Shown one piece after another: positions 10,001-18,210 of a DNA stretch of 64,000 bases. The translations under genes and the position numbers were made by a program. The notes under the pieces are model-generated. The model did not search any database. It was given only the letters and a program-made list of their open reading frames with translations, and had not been told where the DNA came from. Numbering within the stretch: position 1 is the stretch's first letter; every line of letters starts with the position of its first letter. This DNA comes from Craspedostauros australis (Eukaryota; Bacillariophyta; Bacillariophyceae; Mastogloiales; Achnanthaceae). The DNA is taken from contig JAMXDE010000045.1 of assembly GCA_026770025.1 (NCBI GenBank), positions 248,001-312,000 on the forward strand. Direction: 5' to 3'.

Positions 10001-11268
10001 TCCTGGGATGGGTCACAACATCAATCGACTTTACCAACGCCTTCGTCCAAGCCGAAATTCACAAGCCGGTGTTCCTCCATCTACCACGAGGATTCAAGTC
10101 AAGCAAGGGGTCGAACACCTGCCTTGTCCTCAGAAAGAGCCTATACGGCCTAACCATCGCCCCTCGCCTGTGGTACGAACACCTCATTCGAGCTCTCCTT
10201 GCCGAAGGATTCACGGCCTGCGACCAGGAGCAGTGCCTCTTCATCCGCGAAGGCATCATGATAGTGCTCTACGTCGATGACGCCGGCATCGCATCCAAGA
10301 CCAAGAAATTCGCAGACGACTTCATCCGCTCAATGCGAAACCGAGGATTCGAACTCACCCAAGAAGGAAGCTTCAACGAGTTCCTCGGTATCGAAGTCAA
10401 CCGTGACCCACAAGCCGACTACATCCACTTGCGGCAGCCAGGGCTCATTCAAAAAGTGCTCGCGGCGACAGGCATGATGGAATGCGGCGGAGCCGACACA
10501 CCCGCGGCCCAAACCGCACTTGGCAGGAACGAGCATGAGCCACCCATGGATGAAAATTGGAACTACCGCTCCGTGGTGGGCATGCTACTCTACCTTACTA
10601 CCAACACACGTCCAGACCTCGCGTTCGCTGTCTCCCAAGTCGCTCGCTTCGGAAGCGACCCTCGTCGCTCACACGCAAAAGCGATTAAGCGAATTATGCG
10701 ATACTTGAAGGCTACGCAGGACAAGGGCACCATCATACGCCCGACTGGACAACTGGACCTCACGTGCTTCGTTGACTCCGACTTCGCAGGACTCTACAGA
10801 CAAGAGCCCGACCAGGATCGCACAGCGGTCAAGTCGCGTACCGGATACCTCATCAAACTGGGAGGATGTCCGCTCATCTGGAAGTCCAAGCTTCAAACGG
10901 AGATCGCGCTCTCTACAATGGAGGCTGAGTACGCTGCGCTTTCCCTAGCAATGCGCACCCTCATCCCGATTCAACAGCTCATCCGCCAGGTCATCGACAA
11001 CGCTGGCACAGACATGCCCTTGCACACAAACCTTCAGTGCACTGTCTTCGAAGACAACGAAGCATGTATCTCACTCGCCACCAATCACCAACCCACGGCT
11101 CGAACCAAACACTTCCTCACCAAGTGGCACTTCTTCTGGTATTGGGTCAAGGCTGGGTTCATCTGTGTACAACACATCCCGACAGGCGAGCAGCTGGCCG
11201 ATGTCTTCACCAAGGGATCAATCGTCCAGACCTTTCGGTACTTGCGATTCCAAATCATGGGATGGTAA
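4084..11268 (+). CDS. Copia Gag-Pol polyprotein (retroelement)
   Basis: One open frame of 2394 codons. Gag-like region with N-terminal coiled coil (about 1-500) ends in a non-standard Cys/His knuckle near residue 476 with spacing CX2CX6HX4H. Two hydrophobic, probably membrane-spanning segments follow (about 534-563 and 577-590). Aspartic protease has WDSGAS near 780. Integrase has its HHCC zinc site from about 938, then the catalytic acidic residues near 1022 (VDHF), 1096 (SDNA) and 1131 (IAER). A linker of about 550 residues precedes the reverse transcriptase (from about 1886; YVDDAG near 2061) and RNase H (DSDFAG near 2231, TMEAEYAAL near 2279). Gag and Pol share one frame with no shift. 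The membrane segments and long acidic linker are unusual for copia. Confidence 0.93.
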   Translation: MAEGEPNPTLEELQAQLETIRTENLRLQEATLTAEANAEAANMAAAVSQAAADAITDPKPKGRKRPDDDSDDDDEDLTTKPIVPIMGGMSQQGRNWVPWTAGEPNVDWTGLKEGSQTRWTHAQQQRILHNGADSANQAKRETGLTDKFKKGGNIQQFIRLVHNHMSKTGLLTMAYIADDAATPTMVCVLDSPASFTLEDSMRHFEAYHEKWDNYDVQNNWAAAAFFRDSLDPVLEDQLMNRIERKYHNHFLTLFIEFMNSITANSLDEQDKIAKDIRQVDCSQFAGENVGEMAVKLRALCKSLDDAGRFDLHLLRNILDAFLQAGGKFLSGEQYRRPLYVMKDDLETILKRLPIFTYQEALPKLAAKDLTWMAICNKAQASYDNEVRGDRWHAIRRVKDRNVPRQSYFNNVAKHPKANILEQHKGFGRNNAKKKNQPRKPNNNNGNRKPNQGWASTPPKAGEPQRKLVYDKTFMWCAKCRRWRLSHNTESHQDNFKPKGKGNNNAKPDHLVVDMAAWTCLTATASQDEKEWWSFVWNLFTSFNYLSCVIGSILSFVSLQVYTLGVEHGWYVTATNAWMIIAITLLLLHSNVPRRHSPNRAVDATQTITRTKSKNNIRRPIYFNEPVKRTLYDVMAENSKTTDPVPMRALNTSPPRNAQSKHRPARTKTRKRNQKRHHWDKPKTPLEYSKYGAKQNNSQNPITRTRSRTSTLSRNLWNIYPKLGIDLACGKSQTQPCDTDAPALLSLQGLTSFFTNRHAFASPQKAENCLSPNAPFELVWDSGASISVTNDLDDFCTTPSLPPKPTFLSGFLKKIQVNALGTVEWHVLDVRGNPRKLRLPAFYVPLSKVKLISTSSLLEEYPGETIVFDNSSCKLSGLDGHEGRSAVVANYKKSTKLPTSVGYNSDNIHDLPKALSSIVSTVSNHNVNLTQPQKELLRWHYRLGHLSFNRVKFLLRSGVLTGSEASRKMQTAAAKVIDLPLCAACQFGKLHRRPSPGITQHVVRDKQGVLRTDHLFPGQQVSVDHFVGRTPGRLFTGRGKGDPIDMYKGGAIFVDHASSYIHVEPVAALTTHATLEAKERFELMCRDVGVPVRSYLSDNATTFTSPEYTRHLEAFHQVHRFAGVGAHHHNGIAERSIRTIVSMARTMMMHQSIHWPDMFDAQLWPMAVVHAAYIYNRVPNPATGLTPYDVLSRVRLPLKQLHNLHVWGSPVYVLNKALADGRKIPRWEPRGERYVNVGLSTKHASTVPLVLSPRTGSITPQFHVVFDDWFATIATDPKHLPNYQSEEWTRMFGDTTFQYPFDDDDVEAMEQEETLNSDLIDHNRLKRNDAIEPNVPTSPHIPSPSADNQGAEAPSLPAPKQKPMMQTDSGFTNNDFAPPMSTSEGVNQPLSSTEGDFSYPPAASEGEELQERPASQELQWEPSDQLPDPLKKDQSAQPPLQPVSSMPTSNVPETTTSSPIPPASTITPKRERSTRIRKEPQRFTYGRLGGKAAWLEDDDSDEYLLCVATAAEEEIESDDATSDIHPDSYPIHVFSRAVIDCLNTIEFLQRNGSDPLSIYLHDFKVNSLYLLRQLRQRYRTLNPQASVNDLPRMEPEEFQANMVDWWQPEPADMTEDAPFNVSDLYEDFFLDMELHIMEDRECEFLFEEQQNEVTVYAVRKFLGIMSKYMLTGIMTPHFDALDFAASSLRDPAESDDLETLMNEGHTPPECGLGATMFKAKFLSIWNAIGQSHNYRLAFESLRQHTSTIRPGPWQQPSKFEVQQFNLGVQEGGTEPIHHVPNTRETDFQAILQSTLTVDPSYILDTNNCIPQKDWANIEQHAYSVNIIEPQPDATNFPAYVDWQLMSYFATGADLDISERTAAYKASTSDPDTLSFDEAIRDNNRDAWMQAANKEIQDLTEKGTWEEVDKNTVPYGERIYPGTWVFRRKRLPDGTIKKYKGRWCCRGDLILEDASTYAPVVAWSSVRIFLITSIVLGWVTTSIDFTNAFVQAEIHKPVFLHLPRGFKSSKGSNTCLVLRKSLYGLTIAPRLWYEHLIRALLAEGFTACDQEQCLFIREGIMIVLYVDDAGIASKTKKFADDFIRSMRNRGFELTQEGSFNEFLGIEVNRDPQADYIHLRQPGLIQKVLAATGMMECGGADTPAAQTALGRNEHEPPMDENWNYRSVVGMLLYLTTNTRPDLAFAVSQVARFGSDPRRSHAKAIKRIMRYLKATQDKGTIIRPTGQLDLTCFVDSDFAGLYRQEPDQDRTAVKSRTGYLIKLGGCPLIWKSKLQTEIALSTMEAEYAALSLAMRTLIPIQQLIRQVIDNAGTDMPLHTNLQCTVFEDNEACISLATNHQPTARTKHFLTKWHFFWYWVKAGFICVQHIPTGEQLADVFTKGSIVQTFRYLRFQIMGW

Positions 11269-11340
11269 GAGAAACATTCACACATCAACCACGGATGAAG
11301 TTTTTCACCGATGTCACGATTCTCACTGCGACTCAACACT

Positions 11341-11349
11341 GAGAGGGAG
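11341..11349 (+). other. Polypurine tract of the copia element
   Basis: GAGAGGGAG lies directly before the right LTR, where plus-strand DNA synthesis is primed in LTR retroelements. Confidence 0.75.
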
Positions 11350-12102
11350 AGTTGAAGTTCATCTAAAGAACGGACTACTTTTCACTCAGTGTGTTCCTTG
11401 TCGCACCTTGAAATTATTTTGGCGCGAAATTTTGGCGCGAAACCTCCCACCAACAAATACGGAACAATCGCTCTTTTCCCTCCTTCTTCCACACTCATTC
11501 ATGAATCACCACTGACTCAAACACTATCCGAAGTCAATGGGATCAAGATACCCTGGGAACTATGTGCTCTCCTGAACTATTGTAATGCAGCCAACCTGAA
11601 TTCCGTTGTCAGCTAAACAACCTGACAACCTTGCATGACAACAGCCAAGAGATCCTCCCTGCTTCAACACACGCAGGGAATCTTACATCAATTCCTGCGG
11701 CCTGACAACCTGTGTTCTCGATCCCAAACCTCAATCAAGGTGTCAAGGCTTAGTACTCGAACGTAGAACAACTACGATGAGATACTGGAGAAAGAGAGAA
11801 AGAGAGGACCCGTCCACCTTCAGCACTGAACCTCAGGAGGTCAGTGCAGAGCCGCACCATTCAGACCGACTATCGTTTCTTCATCCTACATCTCAAACTG
11901 ATCAACTCACAATGCAGACTATTCAAATAACTAATAGCACAACTCAAGATCAGCACTACAACACTAATCTACTCCATTGTCACATACTACTAATCTCAAG
12001 ACGGTCGCCACACGTTGACTTCACCATCAGATTCCTAGAATCTGGCAGTCAGCTAGGCCATCCCTTCCGGATCGTGTCACAACAGCACACGAAAATCCAA
12101 CT
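11350..12102 (+). repeat. Right LTR of the copia element
   Basis: This 753 bp copy of 2853-3605 begins AGTTG, ends CAACT and is followed by CGATG (12103-12107). It also carries the tandem E2F-type motifs, at 11417-11442. No difference from the left LTR was noticed by eye. Confidence 0.95.
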
Positions 12103-12107
12103 CGATG
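12103..12107. repeat. Target-site duplication, right copy (CGATG)
   Basis: Exact repeat of 2848-2852, directly after the right LTR. Confidence 0.9.
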
Positions 12108-12991
12108 AGCGGTTTTGAGAGCACCCACGATACGACGACTTGTGATGCAATGTGCGGTAACACCTCCCTTCACAAAAGCGTATGTTGGCGATTGCCAAAA
12201 GCAAGTTTGTCGTGCTTGGTTGTCTCGATGGGTTTCTGAGGAGTACCTAAAATTGTCTGTCGATAAGTAGATTGTCCGCGGGTCCCTTGCCTTGACATAT
12301 ATGCTCATGCCAGATGGCCCACACGTCATGACGGTGCGACCTTCTCGGCGTATTGTTTCGGCACAATGGGGAAGTTGAATGCGTCCACGCCGGTTTTCGG
12401 GATCTAAGTGGGCCCAGGCTGCCTTTTCTCGCAATTTGTCCTTAATGGTTAGTCGGACATTGGAAGCCCTCGGTTCTGATTTCGAAGAAGTGGTTTGGTC
12501 ACAAAGTGGAGGAATCTTCAATTTTGGACCGAATCGTTGGAATTCCTTCCTGTGATTTGCTGTTGTTGTCGCCAACACCGACGAGAGCCACAACTCGACA
12601 TCAAACGTCCCAACCCACAACATCGCTGTCACGTTGATGCTGGCAGAAATGGATCGCGAATGGATGACGAAAGCGAAAATGCGAAATCAGGGGAGAGAGC
12701 GCTTGGCACCTGGAGATGTCGGATCAGATGGCGCAGTTCGTCCGTGCTCTCTCCTTCCCCTCCCAGTAAATCGATCACGGAAAGGACAGTCAGTGAAGGA
12801 GAGAGGGAGCGAGAAATGGAGGGAAGAAGACAGCAGACAATCTGTCAGATCACACAATTTCGAAAAGGAACCGAAAGAAGACACTCGCCAATTCAGTTCA
12901 AGCAAAGCCACCTCAGCTCCATACTCATAATATTATACGACTCTCAGTCAACCAACAACCCACAATCAACAGCCCACGCGCAGACGGCATC
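12103..12991. other. Region between the retroelement and the globin gene
   Basis: On the minus strand an open frame of about 175 codons covers 12103-12632 and runs up to the retroelement junction. Its translation has a protein-like composition (for example TVMTCGPSGMSIYVKARDP) but matches no family I know. It may be an orphan or decaying host gene whose end was cut by the insertion, or chance. The part from 12750 to 12991 is the promoter and leader of the globin gene, with ATAATATTATAC at 12927-12938, about 55 bases before its ATG. Confidence 0.3.
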
Positions 12992-13840
12992 ATGAACAAG
13001 ACAACAGCACCAGCCCCGTCCAAGAAGAGCTCCTTCAGCAAGTTCGCGAGCATGTTCCGAGGTAGCAGCACAGGGAGCAAAGCGAACGAACCTGCGAGCG
13101 CAACGTCGCAGCAGCAAGCGAAGGTGCCATCTCTATCAGCTCATTCTCGCACAAGCGAGGCACCCATGCAGACCTGTTCCTCCAAGCCCAGCCGTGGCAT
13201 CCATCGAAAGGGTAGCAACTCCAGCAACGTCACGTCCGCCTCCACGCGGTCAACGTCGTCCGCCTCGTCGCTCAAGAGAAATGCGCCAACCGAGGTCGCC
13301 AAGCTCGACTGCAAGACAGAGATCCACGCCGAAGATATCAGGTACGATCTAGTCAACACCGTGATCCTATCATGGGAGCACAAGATCAAGGGCAACAACC
13401 CCCAATGGCTGACGGTCGGCGGCGAGATGTTCCTGCGACGTCTCTTCTTCCGCTGTCCCGAGACCATCCACATGTTCGGATTCCCGGCCGACACGCAACA
13501 CGATGATCCCTCTCTCGCCCAGAACGAAATGTTCATGGCCAAAGGCAAGCGCCTCATCAAAGCCATCGACATTGCCATCAGCTTCCTGGGTCCCGATTTA
13601 TCCCACCTCGAAGAGACGTTGTTCGAATTGGGCGGACGGCATGTCCAACGCAAGTGCCGTCCGTACCACTGGCCCATCGTCGGTCTGGCACTGTTCGATG
13701 TCTTTGAAGAGATCCTGGGGGACAAATGGACGCCCGAACTTAGGGAGCAATGGACAATCATGTACAACTTCCTCGGTTTCCACATGATCCGCGGTCTTCT
13801 GCATAAGTGCCCAGCGCTGGCGGAGGACAGCAAGAGCTGA
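12992..13840 (+). CDS. Globin-domain protein with disordered N-terminal tail
   Basis: 282 aa, one exon. Residues 1-105 are Ser/Thr/Lys-rich and probably disordered. Residues about 115-270 form a globin fold of the neuroglobin/flavohemoglobin-globin type: a CD-corner Phe in HMFGF (162-164), a long E helix, and the F-helix stretch GGRHV with the proximal haem-ligand His217, followed by a conserved HWPIVG and WTPEL. The helix E stretch at 181-190 contains neither His nor Gln, so the distal pocket may be lined by Lys or Met. Globins bind O2, NO or CO or act as sensors; the role here is unknown. No reductase domain is attached, so it is not a complete flavohemoglobin. The ATG at 12992 follows an A/C-rich leader. 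Confidence 0.8.
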   Translation: MNKTTAPAPSKKSSFSKFASMFRGSSTGSKANEPASATSQQQAKVPSLSAHSRTSEAPMQTCSSKPSRGIHRKGSNSSNVTSASTRSTSSASSLKRNAPTEVAKLDCKTEIHAEDIRYDLVNTVILSWEHKIKGNNPQWLTVGGEMFLRRLFFRCPETIHMFGFPADTQHDDPSLAQNEMFMAKGKRLIKAIDIAISFLGPDLSHLEETLFELGGRHVQRKCRPYHWPIVGLALFDVFEEILGDKWTPELREQWTIMYNFLGFHMIRGLLHKCPALAEDSKS

Positions 13841-15129
13841 AGGGGGAGCAGCTCCTTCGGAGGAGTGGCGAATCCCAAAGAGTACTCTACATGTCATCGT
13901 ATAGTCTAGGCGCGACAGAAGTAAGAATACCATGCATACAAAACTACACATACCACTTGTACATAGCCGGAGAGTAGCATTTCCAATTCCGCTGAAGATA
14001 CCATGTGATGTTCTGCCTTGATCATTGACTCTCTATTGCGATTGAAGGAGAGAGAGAGCATGTCGCTGGATTTTCGATTGCTTGACACCTTGCCCTCTCT
14101 TCTTCGCTTTCTCTTCCTCCGTGTTGGTGATGTTCGGTGAAAAACCTGTCCGGGAGAGTGCTCTGTATGTATTGCATGCAGCCCACCACGTGTGCAAACC
14201 TTTTGAGATCATTTTAGCGAGCGGTGCGACGATGATGTTCTTCGTTCTCGCCGACGACTAAGTCATCTTCAAAGCTAGTAACGCAACCCACAGTCAACAT
14301 CTCCATTGGTAGCAAGCAACCGCATCAGACGCAAACAACGAAGTAAATCGGTACCACGAATAGATTGTTCTGCACAGCGCTTTCCCGCAACCAAACGTTC
14401 TGTTCACAATCCCATCTGTCCCAAGGAGGAGAGGAGAACCAAATCGTATTCCGAGGTTGTTGGAGTTCCTCTGAGAACACGAACATGGTTCTGCGCTTCG
14501 CTCCAATTCGGGATCGTTTACGCTCGCAGCCTTTCAAATGTTTCGATGTCAGTTCGCAGGAGCTTTTCTGGCAGGTTGACCCAAGAATGGTGCCCCCATG
14601 AGAAGCTCCGATTGAACATCTGCGATGGGTTGATCTGCTCCACGATTATTCCTAGTAGTAGGTACCTCGTGCGAGTGAGGCGGACAAGTCGACGAACCGC
14701 ATGGACCAAAATGCACAATGGCGATGATGAACACGCTTGGTCGAGATGGACACCCTTCATCAAGATGGACACACTTGGTTGAGATGACTGTGAGAAATGG
14801 CGCAAACGGAACTGAATTAGCCCCTCACAGAAACAGAGAATCTGACTCAGACGAACGAACGTTCGCTTCCTTTTTCGCTTTCGCCAACAGAGGGAAAACA
14901 ACAACAGATGGCGATGGTCATCGATGATGTTCTCAGCACATCATTCAGGCGCACCACAGCAAAGAGGACAAAGCAAATCCAAGAGGACGCACGAGAGGGG
15001 AGAGGACGAAGCGAAGGATACCTCATCTCTCATTCCATCGCTCCACTCTCGAATCGATCTTCTTCTCATACCGCCGTCCAAGTCGCCATCGAGTCGCATC
15101 CCGCAGCAGTAACGGCACCAACAGCAACA
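13841..15129. other. Intergenic region between globin and LRR-like genes
   Basis: Nearly 1.3 kb. Minus-strand open frames around 14325-14904 have a partly protein-like look but are broken across frames and match nothing I recognise, so a decayed gene is possible. The segment after 14900 is the A/C-rich leader of the next gene. Confidence 0.3.
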
Positions 15130-16200
15130 ATGTCCGACCTCTTCGTCCGAAAGCATCTGCCCGACATCGATGAGGATTGGCACTATCATCTGACGGGCAC
15201 ATTCCAAGACCTCATCCACACCAAGTCCTGGACCTTCCAGGAATTCTTCGACTACGTGGATGGTGGCGACGGCCTCGTGGCATGGACCGGCGAAGAATGC
15301 TGCGTCCTGCCGACGGACATGGATCCACCGGATGAGCATGAGTATTCCATCAGCATGGTGGCCACATCCCAGCAAGCTGTTGCCAAGGGTGGCAAGCCGA
15401 AGAAGTACAAACTGTCCATCACCACAACAAAGGACTCGAAGAGCACCGAACATGCCAGTTCCACCATGCAAGGCTTGCTCATGCTGTGCCATGCCAACAA
15501 GACGCCGCTGGATGTCACGTTCAAGCTCTTCGCGACGAATCCGAGGCAACCATTTCCGTCGTTGCAGCATGAACCAACGCCAACCGGCGGCCTTGCATCG
15601 CTGTGCTTCCAATTTTGCGGACTGACGCAATCGACGTTGCGATCATTGACGCGATCTCCCGCCGTCCCATGCCTGCAACTGCGACAATGCGTCATCGCCG
15701 ATGGATGGAGCGATGCATGGACGCCGTCTGCGATCGTCGACAAATGCCTCATGCTCAGCTGCACGCAAGCCGAATTCTGCAAATTCATTCCAGCCCTTGC
15801 CAACAACGCTCCCATCCAAAAGTTGGAACTGCTGCTCCATTTCTGGTTGCAGTCAGAGTGGTTCGCCCAATTCTGCGACACGCTGCAAGGCAACACGACT
15901 TTGCAGGAGCTGCATCTCAGCTACTTGGATATCGGTGACGCGGATTGGAAGAAGCTGCTGCAGGCGCTGCATGCGCATTCGGCTCTGCGCGTGCTCGATC
16001 TATCCTTCACGGAGAAGTTCGTGGATACGTTCCGGCGGTTGGATGAGGAGCGGCGGACGCAGCGCTCGCAGGCGGTGCTGGAGCTGGTGCAAAGCAATCG
16101 CAACATCCAGGTGTTGACCTGGCCCGAATTTCAGCACGATGAGGAGATCATGAAGACCGTGACGGGAATCTTGGCGCAGCGGGCGGAGGGATCCAACTGA
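15130..16200 (+). CDS. Leucine-rich-repeat-like protein, function unknown
   Basis: 356 aa from the ATG at 15130. The frame is open further upstream to 14908, but that part is low in coding character and reads like 5' UTR. The N-terminal third (MSDLFVRKHLPDID onward) has no known domain. From about residue 150 irregular leucine-rich repeats appear: LASLCFQFCGLTQSTL, CLQLRQCVIADGW, LQELHLSYLDIGD, LRVLDLSFTEKF. The last repeats are closest to the ribonuclease-inhibitor type. Diatoms have large families of such cytosolic LRR proteins with unknown partners. No transmembrane segment or signal peptide is seen. Confidence 0.7.
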   Translation: MSDLFVRKHLPDIDEDWHYHLTGTFQDLIHTKSWTFQEFFDYVDGGDGLVAWTGEECCVLPTDMDPPDEHEYSISMVATSQQAVAKGGKPKKYKLSITTTKDSKSTEHASSTMQGLLMLCHANKTPLDVTFKLFATNPRQPFPSLQHEPTPTGGLASLCFQFCGLTQSTLRSLTRSPAVPCLQLRQCVIADGWSDAWTPSAIVDKCLMLSCTQAEFCKFIPALANNAPIQKLELLLHFWLQSEWFAQFCDTLQGNTTLQELHLSYLDIGDADWKKLLQALHAHSALRVLDLSFTEKFVDTFRRLDEERRTQRSQAVLELVQSNRNIQVLTWPEFQHDEEIMKTVTGILAQRAEGSN

Positions 16201-16771
16201 AAAGGGAAGCGACGGAGTCAACGAAGCGGCGTATGAGCATACTCGTAGTCCTAGAGTCACTGGACTCCCACCGTTGTATCGTAGAAAACGAACAGGAAAT
16301 CAATACATAGCATTGCATTTGTGCCAACTACCGTTCGAGGACCTAACTCAGCCGTTCTTGATGGAGATGTTGGGATCAATAGAAAATGAGGTATTCCAGT
16401 ATGGTCCTCTATGTTACCAATACATCAGCATCAGGGGTTGGCGATGGGTGAGGCAGTATCCAAAGAACAAAGAGCAATCTGAGTCGTGCAACTACAACAC
16501 GTACGAGTATCTTGGCAAAGCGAACAAACGTGGGGCCAGTACCGTATTTGTGTATCGCAACGAAGGAGACCATGAATGCGAACAGATGGATGGAGACACG
16601 AGAGAGAGAGAGCAGAGAGGGTGAGAAGAGAACTCACAAGCACGAAGTGTTGGATCTGAGTTCCGCATCAGTGCACAAAATGACTATTACCACACACGTA
16701 CGCATCCATCTGCTCTATTGCAGAATACCATCAACAACATCCACAAGAAGAATCGTACCAAACGTTCAACC
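16201..16771. other. Intergenic region after the LRR-like gene
   Basis: No gene is seen. GCATACTCGTAGT at 16237-16249, 37 bases after the stop codon, recurs near two other gene ends (36810 and 62919). A GA-rich patch lies at 16598-16620. Confidence 0.4.
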
Positions 16772-17755
16772 ATGTCATCCAACGTGAAAGCAGAAGTCGT
16801 CGACCCGACCGTGGTGCCCACCTCAACCAAGACATCAGACACTGACGGAACAACGGACCTGAAAGTTGACAATTCACAGAAGGATATCATCACGCCTGAA
16901 TTGGGAGCAGTGCAGGAGACCTTGCTCATTCCGCTGATCGGTCGGGTCGTGGAAACGCGCAAGGGCAAGGACAAGGGCATGATCGACGATCCCAAATCAG
17001 TGGAGATCATCGAACGGCTCAACTATGATTTCACAAAGTGGGAATCTAATCCGACCATCGCCGGCACCGTCATGCGAACTCTCATGATGGATGAATTCGT
17101 CCAATCCTTTCTGGACGACCACCCCACCGGTACCGTCATCGAGATTGGGAGCGGCCTCAACACCCGCTTCGAACGTCTGGATAACGGACAGGTGCAATGG
17201 TTCGATCTGGATCTGCCGGATACCATGGCACTGCGTCGCAACTTCTTTGACGATGAACCACGTCGCACGACCATCGCAGCCAGCATCGTGGACACGGACT
17301 GGATCGAGACGGTGCAGCAGACCGGTGGTCCGTACTGTTTCGTGTCAGAGGCTGTCATCATCTATCTTGAGAAGGAACTGGTTCAGAAGACGATTCGTCA
17401 GATCGTCGACAACTTCCCTGATCCCACAACCACGATCGTCATGGACACGACAGGCACCAAGAACGTTGACGGGCAAGCAAACAGCGACCTGATGAAGCAT
17501 CTGTCCGAAGAAGCTTGGTTTCGTTGGAAGTGTGATGATCCTGCAGAGCTTGAGCAGTGGACCGACGGCAAGCTCAAGTTGATGGAATCGAGGAGCTTCT
17601 TTGATGCGCCCAAGGAAATCGCAGCAAAGCTCGCATTCCCAATCGGCTTCCTACTGACCTGGGTTCCTTTCCTGATGCGCATGGTCTCTCCAGGATACCG
17701 CCTGAACGTGTACAAGGTGTCGGGTGATACATGCGAAGCTGGTGGAAATGAATGA
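16772..17755 (+). CDS. Leucine carboxyl methyltransferase / PPM-family O-methyltransferase
   Basis: 327 aa from the ATG at 16772 (an ATG 18 codons upstream is also open). SAM-dependent methyltransferase fold of the LCM/TcmP family: motif I VIEIGSGLNTRF near residue 122 (the family GxGxxTR signature), WFDLDLPDTM as the acidic loop, YCFVSEAVIIYLEK as the characteristic SEGVxxYL-like motif. Family members methylate the C-terminal Leu of PP2A (LCMT1) or small polyketides (TcmP). This protein is closer in layout to the bacterial/polyketide type, with an N-terminal extension and hydrophobic C-terminal segment LAFPIGFLLTWVPFLMRM. The substrate is not predictable from sequence. A short GAAT repeat follows the stop. 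Confidence 0.8.
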   Translation: MSSNVKAEVVDPTVVPTSTKTSDTDGTTDLKVDNSQKDIITPELGAVQETLLIPLIGRVVETRKGKDKGMIDDPKSVEIIERLNYDFTKWESNPTIAGTVMRTLMMDEFVQSFLDDHPTGTVIEIGSGLNTRFERLDNGQVQWFDLDLPDTMALRRNFFDDEPRRTTIAASIVDTDWIETVQQTGGPYCFVSEAVIIYLEKELVQKTIRQIVDNFPDPTTTIVMDTTGTKNVDGQANSDLMKHLSEEAWFRWKCDDPAELEQWTDGKLKLMESRSFFDAPKEIAAKLAFPIGFLLTWVPFLMRMVSPGYRLNVYKVSGDTCEAGGNE

Positions 17756-18210
17756 GTGAATGAATGAATGAGTCAACGCGTAGTGCAACCCGCTTTCTCT
17801 CTCTCTCCCTCTCTTCTCTTGTTCCACATCCAAGCCTGTCGTATTCTCTCCAGACAATGAAGTGCGATGATACCAATGATAAATGATCATAGAGCCTATT
17901 ATGTACGGGACGCTTACTATCATCCCTGCTAGTCTCTAGCTTCTTTCGCCCAATTCTACCATTTTGGCGAAAACGACGAGAACGCAATCGACTCGTTCGA
18001 ATCAACCAAACACCCCTCAAAACCGTTGTTGTTCGCACAAATTCGCACACGACCGCCAAAACCGAAACGAGAGAACATGACCAAGACCGACAGAAACGCG
18101 AAGAGACGCAACCAATCCATCACAATCAACAATTCAACAAATCAACCATTGCTCACTATCTCACACATCACTCACAAAAGAAAGGCGACCTCATAACACC
18201 ACCAGACACC
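17756..18210. other. Intergenic region before the RING gene
   Basis: No gene is seen. Contains a GAAT microsatellite (17750-17771), a CT-rich tract near 17792-17818, and TTTTGGCGAAAACG around 17963, an E2F-like half site. The last 150 bases are A/C-rich leader. Confidence 0.4.

Larger units (their letters stand above)
2853..12102 (+). mobile_element. Complete Ty1/copia-type LTR retrotransposon (diatom CoDi-like)
   Basis: A 9250 bp element: left LTR 2853-3605, tRNA primer site at about 3605, structured leader to 4083, one Gag-Pol frame 4084-11268, purine tract 11341-11349, right LTR 11350-12102, flanked by CGATG duplications. The domain order protease, integrase, reverse transcriptase, RNase H is that of Ty1/copia (Pseudoviridae-like) and not Ty3/gypsy. 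The LTRs have equal length and looked identical where I compared them by eye, so the insertion is very recent and the element looks whole. The polyprotein is longer than the usual 1300-1750 residues. Placement in the diatom CoDi group is inferred from host context; a reverse-transcriptase tree would settle it. Confidence 0.95.
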
